The notes: generated by a model from the letters alone, not told the origin. Counted from the stretch's first letter, positions 1-6,409 are shown. The stretch is 6,760 nt of DNA from Alphaproteobacteria bacterium (GCA_016777645.1 JADHRC010000086.1:1-6760); one strand, 5' to 3'. Numbers and translations are program-made.

Positions 1-168
1 GCAGCTTCTAAAACTAAACATGGTCGCTATACAAAAATCGAAAAAGCAAAAGCTAAAGCCCGAGCTCAAATTGGACGAGAAATTTGGAAAGAACTTAAAG
101 AAATAGAAAACTGGTGTATTGAACATGGACATTTGAAAAAGAACTGGCGTAAAGATTTTTATATTTAA
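1..168 (+). CDS. C-terminal part of a small HGG-motif/HGRYT-type hypothetical protein (5' end cut off by window)
   Basis: Frame 1 is open from the first base and ends with TAA at 166-168, giving 55 residues without a start. The visible part begins AASKTKHGRYTK and continues into a strongly basic, Lys/Arg-rich probable helix (about residues 12-38), then a short tail with two Trp and a Cys (residues 33-55). The KTKHGRYTK segment resembles the end of a family of short bacterial and phage proteins. In these, an N-terminal Cys-containing segment and a CRMHGG-x-STG motif precede a KxxHGRYT segment. Those N-terminal motifs would lie to the left of this window, so the assignment rests on one short motif. 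Function is unknown; the basic character would fit nucleic-acid binding, but nothing here proves it. It converges on the thiolase gene with a 65-bp gap (169-233), in which I see no hairpin terminator. Confidence 0.6.
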   Translation, partial: AASKTKHGRYTKIEKAKAKARAQIGREIWKELKEIENWCIEHGHLKKNWRKDFYI

Positions 169-233
169 ATAATAGCCTCTTGAACCAATAACATTAGATT
201 TAAAACCGTCATCATTCTATTTTCTACTTTAAA

Positions 234-1400
234 TTATCTTATTCTTTCTAAAATTGAGACATAATTGGCCACAGATGCACCTCCCATATTAAAAATACCA
301 GCTAATTTAGCATCCTTTATTTGCATCTCACCTGCCTCACCAGTCAATTGCATTGCTGACATAACATGCTGAGATACTCCTGTAGCTCCTACAGGATGAC
401 CTTTTGATTTTAACCCCCCTGAAGGATTAATAGGCAACTTTCCATTTTTGTGAACCCATCCCTCCTCAACAGCTCTATACCCCTCACCTATTTTAGTTAA
501 TCCCATAGCTTCATACTCAATGAGTTCGGCTATTGTAAAACAATCATGAGTTTCAACGAAGGATAAATCATCTAAATTTATTTTGGCATCTTGAAGAGCA
601 TGTTGCCATGCTTGACGTGCACCTTCAAATTCTGTTTTTTCTCTTTTACTTAACGGCAAAATATCATTCACCTGTCTTCTTGCTCTAAACGCTATCGCTC
701 TTTTAGCCGAAAGTGCTAGATCAATATCTTGAATTATTAAAGCAGCAGCTCCATCAGACACCATAGAACAGTCAGTTCTTCTAAGAGGTTCAGCTACATA
801 TGGATTTTTTTCAGATACTGAATTACAAAAATCAAAGCCCAGATTTTTTTGCATATGGGCAAGGCTGTTTAAACATCCATTTTCATGGTTTTTTGCAGCG
901 ATCTTAGCTAAAATATCTGATTTATCTCCATATTTTTGAAAATATGCCTTAGCAATACTAGCAAAAACACCTGTGAAACCACCTTTAGTATTCCCCTCTT
1001 CAGGCCTATAACTCGCACCTAAAAGAATATCACCCACTCTTTCAGAGGAAGTGTCAGTCATTTTTTCAACCCCAACAACAAGTGTGGTTTTTGCCCTTTT
1101 TGATTCAATTGCATTCATTGCAGTATGAATAGCTGCAGAACCAGTAGCACATGCATTTTCTACCCTCATTGCAGGCACATATCTTAAATCAGATTGTGAA
1201 ACTGCAGGTAGCGCACCATGAAAATCTTGCTTTTGGAAACCATTATTAAAAGTTCCTACATATATTGCATCTATATCTTTAGGTGATATTGCAGCATGAT
1301 TAATAGCTTCTTCAACCACTTCAGCAATCATTTGCTCAGAGTTTTGTTTACTATTTACGCCAAATTTATTATGAGCCCAGCCAGTAATACATGATGACAT
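234..1400 (-). CDS. SCP2-type thiolase family protein (acetyl-CoA acetyltransferase/acyltransferase-like)
   Basis: 388 residues, the full length expected for a thiolase. The N-terminal catalytic loop is ENACATGSAA with nucleophile Cys84. The C-terminal half has HDCFTIAE (His285, Cys287), the SCP2-thiolase replacement for the classical NEAF motif, and GHPVGATG with catalytic His335. The final loop reads NMGGAS (371-376) instead of the CxGGG of degradative thiolases, so the second catalytic Cys would come from HDCF, as is known for the SCP2 group. Members cleave or form 3-ketoacyl-CoA in the cytoplasm. Many bacterial members need a small DUF35 OB-fold/zinc-ribbon partner, and none is encoded here. 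The ATG at 1400 is preceded by AGGAGAG with a 6-nt gap from the AGGAG core, which supports this start. The gene follows the alpha/beta hydrolase after 16 nt and is probably co-transcribed with it. The substrate is unknown; a non-catalytic lipid-transfer-like role is possible but less likely with all key residues present. Confidence 0.9.
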   Translation of the reverse strand: MSSCITGWAHNKFGVNSKQNSEQMIAEVVEEAINHAAISPKDIDAIYVGTFNNGFQKQDFHGALPAVSQSDLRYVPAMRVENACATGSAAIHTAMNAIESKRAKTTLVVGVEKMTDTSSERVGDILLGASYRPEEGNTKGGFTGVFASIAKAYFQKYGDKSDILAKIAAKNHENGCLNSLAHMQKNLGFDFCNSVSEKNPYVAEPLRRTDCSMVSDGAAALIIQDIDLALSAKRAIAFRARRQVNDILPLSKREKTEFEGARQAWQHALQDAKINLDDLSFVETHDCFTIAELIEYEAMGLTKIGEGYRAVEEGWVHKNGKLPINPSGGLKSKGHPVGATGVSQHVMSAMQLTGEAGEMQIKDAKLAGIFNMGGASVANYVSILERIR

Positions 1401-1404
1401 TTTT

Positions 1405-1411
1405 CTCTCCT
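1405..1411 (-). promoter_or_regulatory. Shine-Dalgarno of the thiolase gene
   Basis: The minus strand reads AGGAGAG just before the ATG at 1400, inside the short gap after the alpha/beta hydrolase stop. It is the strongest ribosome-binding site in the window. It suggests that the thiolase is translated efficiently and independently although it is second in its operon. Confidence 0.75.
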
Positions 1412-1416
1412 AAATT

Positions 1417-2139
1417 TTAATTACAAATTTTCATGAATAAATTTAAAGTTTCTTTCGGATGTGTAAACATTGCGTTATGGCCAGATTTTAATTCAAAGAT
1501 TGGCCAATTCATTTTTTTTACAATCTCTCTTGAACTTTCTAAAGATTTATAAACTGGATCAGTACAAATAATGTAGCTAAGAGGCAACCCATTTCCAATT
1601 TCATTCTTTAAGACCAATTTTGATTTAAACGTACTTAATGGATGTGGTGTTAATTTACTTTCTAAAAGTAGTGATTTCCTAACATCAAAAACTCCAAATG
1701 CTTCAGCTTTGGGAGAAGGAACTGAAAGCTTTCCCTCTGACTGTTCTGCTAGAGCAATTCTTTCATTAACTACCTCAACAGGTGCAATATCAAATGGAGA
1801 CTGACCATTTAATAAAATAACAGCATCTAAATAAATTAATTGTTTAATTCTATCTTTTAACTTATCAGCAACCCCACTTATAGTGCTACCAGCAAAACTA
1901 TGACCAACGAGTATAATATTATACAAATCTTCTGAAATAATATGATTTACAATATCTTCAATAAATATTTCTAAAGTAATGTCGGATGAAATTAGATGCT
2001 TCCTTTCACCTAATCCAGTTTGAGTTGGGCAGGAAACACTATAGCCCTGGTATCTAAGTAAATCTGCCATTTCTTTCCAAACCCATCCTCCATGCCAAGC
2101 TCCATGCACTAGAAGAAAATGGGGTTTATTGTTTTTCAT
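1417..2139 (-). CDS. Alpha/beta hydrolase, plant-esterase/hydroxynitrile-lyase-like type
   Basis: 240 residues, the usual size for the compact alpha/beta-hydrolase group that includes plant methylesterases (SABP2/MES) and many bacterial HGAWHG esterases. Visible elements in order: the LLVHGAWHGGWVW oxyanion-hole region (residues 9-21), the nucleophile elbow GHSFAG (79-84, Ser81), a cap region around 115-180, the YIICTDP strand end with Asp194 as candidate acid, and GHNAMFTHP (220-228) with catalytic His221. Asp105 (YLDAV) is an alternative acid. No signal peptide is seen, so it should act in the cytoplasm on a small ester, thioester or lactone; the substrate is not readable. It is the first gene of a minus-strand pair with the thiolase. 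The start is supported by AAGAG about 6 nt upstream of the ATG. The gene faces away from the SDR gene across a 98-bp promoter region. Confidence 0.85.
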   Translation of the reverse strand: MKNNKPHFLLVHGAWHGGWVWKEMADLLRYQGYSVSCPTQTGLGERKHLISSDITLEIFIEDIVNHIISEDLYNIILVGHSFAGSTISGVADKLKDRIKQLIYLDAVILLNGQSPFDIAPVEVVNERIALAEQSEGKLSVPSPKAEAFGVFDVRKSLLLESKLTPHPLSTFKSKLVLKNEIGNGLPLSYIICTDPVYKSLESSREIVKKMNWPIFELKSGHNAMFTHPKETLNLFMKICN

Positions 2140-2166
2140 ATTTCACTCTTTATATTTTCAAGCATG

Positions 2167-2183
2167 ATGATACTATATATCAT
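2167..2183. repeat. 17-bp inverted repeat ATGATA-N5-TATCAT, possible operator
   Basis: The two 6-bp arms match perfectly around a 5-bp spacer (CTATA). The repeat lies directly downstream of, and slightly overlaps, the minus-strand TATAAT. A dimeric repressor bound here would cover the predicted transcription start of the hydrolase-thiolase pair. No regulator gene is in the window, and chance palindromes are common in AT-rich DNA. Confidence 0.35.
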
Positions 2184-2187
2184 TATA
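2182..2187 (-). promoter_or_regulatory. Candidate -10 box (TATAAT) for the hydrolase-thiolase operon
   Basis: A consensus TATAAT on the minus strand, 43-48 nt upstream of the hydrolase ATG, would leave a leader of roughly 35 nt. The -35 element is poor, so this is only a candidate. Confidence 0.3.
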
Positions 2188-2237
2188 AAAAAGTATATTT
2201 ATCAATATATTTACATAATTAGAAATCAAGTTATTAA

Positions 2238-2936
2238 ATGAAACCATTAAATATTGCCATATTTGGAAGTTCCGGCGCCATTGGAAAAGCTTTGTGTGTT
2301 GAATATGCAAATAAAGAGAATATTGAAAATGTTTTTGCATTCTCTAGAAAAGGTGACACATTAAATCAAAAGAATATTAATTCCCATACCGTTGATTACT
2401 TGGATGAAGAAAGTCTTAAAAGAACGTCGTTATCAATAAATTGTAAACTGGATATTGTAATTGTAGCTATAGGTCAATTAGATAACCCAGAAAAGTCTAT
2501 TAAAGAACTATCTGCAAAAAAGTTTATTGATATGTTTAAGGCTAATACAATACCCACAGCACTAATTGCCAAATACTTTTTACCTCTTCTATATAGAGAT
2601 CGTACAACTAAGTTTGCTTCTTTATCCGCAAGGGTAGGAAGCATAGAAGACAATCACTTGGGGGGGTGGTATTCCTACAGAGCGTCAAAATCTGCTTTAA
2701 ACATGATACTTAAAGGGTTATCTATTGAACAAAAAAGATTAAATCCAAAAAGTATCGTTTTTGGACTTCATCCTGGTACTGTAGACTCTAAACTTTCAAA
2801 ACCTTTTCAGAAAAACGGCAAAGAATATTTTTCTCCTGAATTTTCTGCTAAAAAATTGGTTAATGTAATTGATAAAAAAACAACTGATGACGACGGCAAA
2901 ATTTTTGCTTGGGATAACGCTATAATCCCATACTAA
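2238..2936 (+). CDS. Short-chain dehydrogenase/reductase, C-factor (CsgA)-like
   Basis: 232 residues, a typical short classical-type SDR. The N-terminal Rossmann motif is GSSGAIG (10-16). Arg37 follows the second strand (FSRKG), which favours NADP(H). The rest of the family pattern is a VAIGQL strand (76-81, in place of NNAG), Asn103 (KANT), candidate catalytic Ser128 or Ser130 (SLSAR), and Tyr147-x3-Lys151 in YSYRASKSALN. The HPGTVDSKLSKPF segment (178-190) is characteristic of the C-factor-like subgroup, cytoplasmic SDRs of unsettled substrate named after the Myxococcus C-signal protein. No good Shine-Dalgarno precedes the ATG at 2238, but the Rossmann start fits this position. It is transcribed alone, divergent from the hydrolase and convergent with the Gate-domain gene. 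Its TAA stop (2934-2936) overlaps the opposite TAG. A G7 run (2660-2666) lies just before the active-site Tyr codon. A signalling role should not be assumed from the family name. Confidence 0.88.
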   Translation: MKPLNIAIFGSSGAIGKALCVEYANKENIENVFAFSRKGDTLNQKNINSHTVDYLDEESLKRTSLSINCKLDIVIVAIGQLDNPEKSIKELSAKKFIDMFKANTIPTALIAKYFLPLLYRDRTTKFASLSARVGSIEDNHLGGWYSYRASKSALNMILKGLSIEQKRLNPKSIVFGLHPGTVDSKLSKPFQKNGKEYFSPEFSAKKLVNVIDKKTTDDDGKIFAWDNAIIPY

Positions 2937-3904
2937 CCATTTGGTTTATATTCGGGTATATTTGAATTTGTAAAATGCTTATGCCAAAATTGTTCTGTGA
3001 ATTGAGCACCTAATCTCATAAAAACATACACAATACATAAAGTTATAATGGCTCTTAAAAAAAGAGTTATGATTATATTCGCTCCAATAAACGAAACTAC
3101 AAAAGTATCTTCAATTATACTGTGAAGCATCCCTACTAAAACTAAAACTCCGAACACATCTTTATAATGTAGTTTTCCAGTTTTGACCTCTTTTATTAAA
3201 AGACCTGCGCCAAAACCTATTCCTAAAGTAACACCAACAACTGCAATGGTTGATGCCTTTTCTCCAACACCTAGAAAATTTAAAAAAGGTTTAAGAGCCC
3301 TTTCAATTAGTTTTTCAACACCAATATATTTTAAGAAATCTAAAATTATTACTAAAGCAACGATAATAACAAAAATCAATCCAAGACCTTTTAACTGAGC
3401 TATTGCCCAACTAAGAAGATCTGATGTGGTTTCTAAACTTGGTAATAAAATGGTAGCGGGATAATTCATGTAGCCAGTAAATTGAAAAAATAAATTTAAA
3501 AAATAACATGAGATAATACCTAAGCCTAACCTTATGAATATCATTGCCCGTGCCCTTACACCTGCTTTACGGCAAATAATCACCTCTATGGGTAAAGAAT
3601 GCGTAAACAATATAAGAAGACCCAATATACTTGCTTGTGCTGCTGTAAAGGGAATATCTGCAGGCAGTCCAGAAAAAACAATTAAACCTGCATAAGGACT
3701 CGTAAGCATAGAAGTAGTGAAGACCAGAGACATTTGTTCCGGCAAACCTATTATAAACATTAATGGTGCAAAAAATTTATTTAAAATTTGAACAAAGCCT
3801 AATTCATCCAGAATTTTCACAACTATAAGAGTAGGAATCATTATGATGAATAATTCATAAGTTATTTCAAGACTTGATTTTGTAAGCTCTTTAATTTTAT
3901 TCAT
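2933..3904 (-). CDS. Nucleoside-recognition/Gate-domain integral membrane protein with internal duplication
   Basis: 323 residues from the ATG at 3904. An in-frame TTG lies one codon upstream, but ATG is preferred. About eight to nine hydrophobic segments are seen (roughly 15-30, 44-53, 60-78, 87-110, 121-142, 172-190, 216-237, 250-272, 275-297), and there is no soluble domain. Two Gate-like halves can be aligned by eye. The first, around 44-75, has a Pro, then FIIGLPEQ and a Ser/Thr-rich stretch. The second, around 205-237, has a Pro, then FLGVGEKAST and a Gly-rich stretch. Each half is followed by a membrane segment with a His-Ser-acid motif: HSLPIE (102-107) and HSIIED (261-266). Gate domains occur in nucleoside carriers, FeoB and spore maturation proteins SpmA/B; the solute of this subgroup is not known. 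The gene lies 14 nt after the MFS gene, so it is probably the third gene of the CoA-transferase operon. Only a weak GAG precedes the start, 6 nt upstream. Its TAG stop overlaps the SDR stop. Confidence 0.75.
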   Translation of the reverse strand: MNKIKELTKSSLEITYELFIIMIPTLIVVKILDELGFVQILNKFFAPLMFIIGLPEQMSLVFTTSMLTSPYAGLIVFSGLPADIPFTAAQASILGLLILFTHSLPIEVIICRKAGVRARAMIFIRLGLGIISCYFLNLFFQFTGYMNYPATILLPSLETTSDLLSWAIAQLKGLGLIFVIIVALVIILDFLKYIGVEKLIERALKPFLNFLGVGEKASTIAVVGVTLGIGFGAGLLIKEVKTGKLHYKDVFGVLVLVGMLHSIIEDTFVVSFIGANIIITLFLRAIITLCIVYVFMRLGAQFTEQFWHKHFTNSNIPEYKPNG

Positions 3905-3918
3905 CAAAAACTCGTATT

Positions 3919-5046
3919 CTAACTGTAAATTAGCTTATCTTTTTGGAAATAAATCTTCCACATAATAAACGTGACAATAAGTAAATTAATTAAATTCCAA
4001 AATATACCATTAACAAATGCAAGTTTATAAGATTGTGTGAGATCAAAAATTTCTCCTGACATCCAACCACCTAACCCCATGCCAACAATTGTTGCCATAA
4101 TGACAAGACCTACTCGTTCACCAACTTCTTTGATTGGCAAATATTTTCTAACTATCATTGCATATGCTGGTACAATTCCACCTTGTGATAAACCAAACAT
4201 CAAAGAAACTATATATAATGATAATTGACTATCAAAGGGTAAGAAAAATACTAGAGAAATCATTTGCAGTAAAGAGCCTATAAATAAAGTATATACCGGA
4301 CCAATCCTGTCAGATAAATACCCAAAACCAACTCTACTAATCATTCCTGAAAAAAGCATGACCGCGAGTATTTCAGCTCCAATACTTAAGCCAAAACCTC
4401 TTTCTACGCATAAAGCTACAATATGTACTTGTGGCATCGCCATAGCAAGACAACATCCAATTCCAGCTAAAATTAATAATGTTTGTAATGTGCTTGGTGA
4501 TAGATTTATCAATTTAGAATTATTGTCTTCAACGCTTTGATTAACTTCATTATTTGAAATATTATTTTTTAAAAAAAACGTAATCGGTATCATTATAACT
4601 ATACAAATTATCGCTATATATAAATAAACATCCTTCCAAGTATTGGTTTCAAGAAAATGACTTATGATCAATGGCCAAAAGGCTCCAGCTACATAATTAG
4701 CGCTGGCGATTATAGCGACAGCTAAACCTCTTCTTTTTTCAAAAAAATTTCCAATATCTGCCATCGATGGGCCAAAAAAAGTAGCAGCAGCAGTTCCCAT
4801 AAAAATTTGAAGAATTAATAAGTGCCAGAACTCAGTTGAAATCATTCCAATCAGGTATGAGAGTACTAAAATTATAGTTGCAACAATAATTGGTAACTTT
4901 AGACCAAACTTATCAATTATTTTCCCAATTAGAAAATTACCAAGACCAAAGCCAACCATTGTGGTTGCATAAAGTAAACTTGCTTTTCCTCTATCTATAT
5001 TAAACTCACTCTCAATCGCTGGCATTACCACAACAACTGACCACAT
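3919..5046 (-). CDS. MFS transporter, monocarboxylate-carrier-like (N-terminus incomplete at this ATG)
   Basis: 375 residues from the first in-frame ATG, with eleven-plus membrane segments split by a hydrophilic central loop at about 160-185. The MFS loop motif appears twice in symmetric positions: GKIIDKFGLK (41-50) between TM2 and TM3, and GYLSDRIGP (242-250) between TM8 and TM9. PQVHIVALC (205-213) and the SQGGIVPAYAMIVRKY stretch (287-302) resemble alphaproteobacterial MFS proteins of the monocarboxylate/oxalate-formate carrier type. The likely role is inner-membrane uptake or export of a small organic acid; the substrate is inferred only from family and the neighbouring CoA-transferase. 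The ATG at 5046 falls inside TM1: MWSVVVVMP is its second half, and the first half is encoded upstream in the same frame. The real product is therefore longer, about 400-412 residues. The gene sits between the CoA-transferase and the Gate-domain gene in one operon. Its stop is TAG at 3921-3919. Confidence 0.87.
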   Translation of the reverse strand: MWSVVVVMPAIESEFNIDRGKASLLYATTMVGFGLGNFLIGKIIDKFGLKLPIIVATIILVLSYLIGMISTEFWHLLILQIFMGTAAATFFGPSMADIGNFFEKRRGLAVAIIASANYVAGAFWPLIISHFLETNTWKDVYLYIAIICIVIMIPITFFLKNNISNNEVNQSVEDNNSKLINLSPSTLQTLLILAGIGCCLAMAMPQVHIVALCVERGFGLSIGAEILAVMLFSGMISRVGFGYLSDRIGPVYTLFIGSLLQMISLVFFLPFDSQLSLYIVSLMFGLSQGGIVPAYAMIVRKYLPIKEVGERVGLVIMATIVGMGLGGWMSGEIFDLTQSYKLAFVNGIFWNLINLLIVTFIMWKIYFQKDKLIYS

Positions 5047-5158
5047 CCCAACAGTACCTGTTATACCAAGACTAAATAAAAGAATAAGTCTGATCCAGGA
5101 ATTTAAACTGTCATATTCAATATTTAAGATAGATTTATTCAGTTTGATTAATATCCAT
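5047..5158 (-). other. N-terminal coding extension of the MFS gene with apparent one-base frameshift
   Basis: Reading upstream of 5046 in the MFS frame gives EYDSLNSWIRLILLFSLG and ITGTVG, then the ATG. This completes TM1 and matches the start I expect for this carrier family. The frame is open back to a TAA at 5160-5158 but has no ATG, GTG or TTG. Only CTG (5142) and AUU/AUC/AUA-type codons (for example ATT at 5121) are available. An ATG at 5158-5156, 22 nt after the CoA-transferase stop, reads MDINQTE and then stops at 5137-5135. Removing one base, for instance from the CAAAC at 5146-5142, would give MDINQLNKSILNIEYDS running straight into the MFS frame, a 412-residue protein. Explanations are a sequencing or assembly indel, a genuine mutation, a non-standard start, or programmed slippage. 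No strong Shine-Dalgarno is seen for any of these starts. Confidence 0.7.
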
Positions 5159-5180
5159 TATTTATAAAATTAGTATTAAA

Positions 5181-6398
5181 CTACACAATACCATTATCTT
5201 TTAATTGTTTTATTTCACCCTCAGACAAACCTAATGCTTCAGATAATATTTCATCGGTATGTTCACCTAACAAAGGTGGAGATAATCTATAGCTTGGAGG
5301 AGTATCTTTCATTTTAATTGGATTAGCAATTAGCTTTAATGGTGCTTTTCCAGTTTTTTTATGGTCCATTTCAATTACCATCTCTCTTGCTTTAACATGA
5401 GGGTCAGAAAAAACTTGTTTAAGAGTGTTTATTGGGCCACAGCCGATTTTTTGTTTTTCTAACTCTGACAACCACCAAGAAGAAGTTTGCCTTTTAGTAA
5501 TCTCATTTAGTGTGTTTGTTACAAATTCTCTATTAGAAACACGATCTGCATTGGTTTTGAATTTAGGATCATTTATAAGCTGTTCTTCTCCAGCTAATTT
5601 ACAAAATCTTTCAAATGTTGGATCGTTTCCAATTGAAAGGACTATATATCCATCAGAAGTTGGCATAACTTGATAAGGGACTATATTGGGATGTTGATTT
5701 CCAAGTCTTTCTGGATTTTCTTCTGTTGACAAATAATTCATTCCTTGATTTGCAAGCCAAGCAACATGAGTATCTAACATACCAATATCAATGAATTGAC
5801 CTTTGCCAGTAGTAATTTGATGACGAACAGCCGCTAAAATGCCAACTGATGCAAACATGCCTGCCATTAAGTCTCCAATAGGAACTCCAACTTTCATTGG
5901 TTCTCCATTAGGTTCACCAGTTAAAGCCATCACTCCTCCCATTGCTTGTATTAGACCATCATAACCTGGTCTTGCTGCATATGGTCCAGTCTGGCCAAAA
6001 CCAGTGATTGAGCAATAAATTAGTCGAGGGAACTCTGATTTCAAATCATTATATCCAAGACCATATTTTTCCAGAGTACCTGTTTTAAAATTTTCTACCA
6101 AAATATCACAATTACTTAATAATTTTTTAACCAAGCCCTGCCCTTCTTTTGTGCTTAGATTAATAGTTATTGATTTTTTATTTCTATTAGCACCACAAAA
6201 GTATGCGCTTAGATCTGTTTCCTCACCGTTTTCATTTTTAATAAATGGTGGAGCAAAACCTCTGGTATCATCACCACCTCCAGGTCTTTCAACCTTAATA
6301 ATATCTGCTCCTAAATCACCTAGCATTTGAGTACAATAAGGCCCAGCCAATACCCTAGTCAGATCTAATACTTTAATTCCCTTTAATGAATTGTTCAT
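5181..6398 (-). CDS. Family III CoA-transferase (CaiB/BaiF family)
   Basis: 405 residues, the full length for this family. Features in order: LKGIKVLDLTRVLAGPY (5-21), the CoA-binding N-terminal signature; ADIIKVERPGGGDDTR (31-46); NRNKKSITINL (71-81); the RPGYDGLIQAMGG block (143-155); and VGVPIGDLMAG (170-180), whose Asp176 corresponds to the catalytic Asp of formyl-CoA transferase and CaiB that forms the acyl-aspartyl anhydride. The C-terminal end has PPLLGEHTDEIL (374-385), also typical. These enzymes are cytoplasmic interlocked dimers that move CoA between carboxylic acids. Substrates range over oxalate/formate, carnitine, dicarboxylates such as glutarate or malate, and bile acids, and cannot be chosen here. 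The ATG at 6398 has GAGAG with a 6-nt gap, supporting the start. It is the first gene of an operon with the MFS carrier and the Gate-domain protein, consistent with import followed by activation of an acid. Confidence 0.92.
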   Translation of the reverse strand: MNNSLKGIKVLDLTRVLAGPYCTQMLGDLGADIIKVERPGGGDDTRGFAPPFIKNENGEETDLSAYFCGANRNKKSITINLSTKEGQGLVKKLLSNCDILVENFKTGTLEKYGLGYNDLKSEFPRLIYCSITGFGQTGPYAARPGYDGLIQAMGGVMALTGEPNGEPMKVGVPIGDLMAGMFASVGILAAVRHQITTGKGQFIDIGMLDTHVAWLANQGMNYLSTEENPERLGNQHPNIVPYQVMPTSDGYIVLSIGNDPTFERFCKLAGEEQLINDPKFKTNADRVSNREFVTNTLNEITKRQTSSWWLSELEKQKIGCGPINTLKQVFSDPHVKAREMVIEMDHKKTGKAPLKLIANPIKMKDTPPSYRLSPPLLGEHTDEILSEALGLSEGEIKQLKDNGIV

Positions 6399-6404
6399 AA
6401 TTTA

Positions 6405-6409
6405 CTCTC
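6405..6409 (-). promoter_or_regulatory. Shine-Dalgarno of the CoA-transferase gene
   Basis: GAGAG (within TGAGAGTAAATT) lies 6 nt before the ATG at 6398 on the minus strand. It marks this ATG as the start rather than a later in-frame one. Confidence 0.6.

Larger units (their letters stand above)
2140..2237. promoter_or_regulatory. Divergent promoter region between the alpha/beta hydrolase and SDR genes
   Basis: This extremely AT-rich 98-bp gap must hold the promoters for the minus-strand hydrolase-thiolase pair and for the plus-strand SDR gene. It contains a perfect TATAAT on the minus strand (2187-2182) and a 17-bp inverted repeat (2167-2183) beside it. No convincing -35 box is spaced correctly from the TATAAT; a TTGATA at 2205-2200 is only 12 nt away. 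In DNA this AT-rich such matches also occur by chance. Confidence 0.5.

Noticed and set aside
169..233. Rho-independent terminator between the convergent left-edge gene and the thiolase gene
   Set aside because: No GC-rich stem followed by a T-run is present on either strand. Only AT-rich sequence without stable pairing is seen.
2238..2936. SDR as an intercellular signal (C-factor) gene
   Set aside because: The resemblance to CsgA is only at family level. The cofactor and active-site residues are intact and support an ordinary oxidoreductase.
3183..3398. Plus-strand 71-codon open frame
   Set aside because: It lies wholly inside the Gate-domain membrane protein gene on the opposite strand. 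Its Lys/Pro/Thr-rich product is the typical complement of a membrane-protein frame, with no recognisable domain.
2933..3904. Gate-domain protein as part of a FeoB iron transporter or SpmA/SpmB pair
   Set aside because: There is no G-protein domain, no FeoA/FeoC neighbour and no second Spm gene. The two halves are in one chain in an operon with a CoA-transferase.
3905..3907. TTG as the start codon of the Gate-domain protein
   Set aside because: An ATG follows directly (3904-3902) and has the better distance to the weak GAG, so the ATG is the simpler choice; the difference is one residue.
4037..4540. Two plus-strand open frames (4037-4228 and 4358-4540)
   Set aside because: Both are antisense to the MFS carrier, whose membrane helices and loop motifs are clear throughout. 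Their products resemble nothing.
5425..5673. Plus-strand 82-codon open frame
   Set aside because: It is antisense to the conserved C-terminal half of the CoA-transferase and has no family signature or upstream signals.
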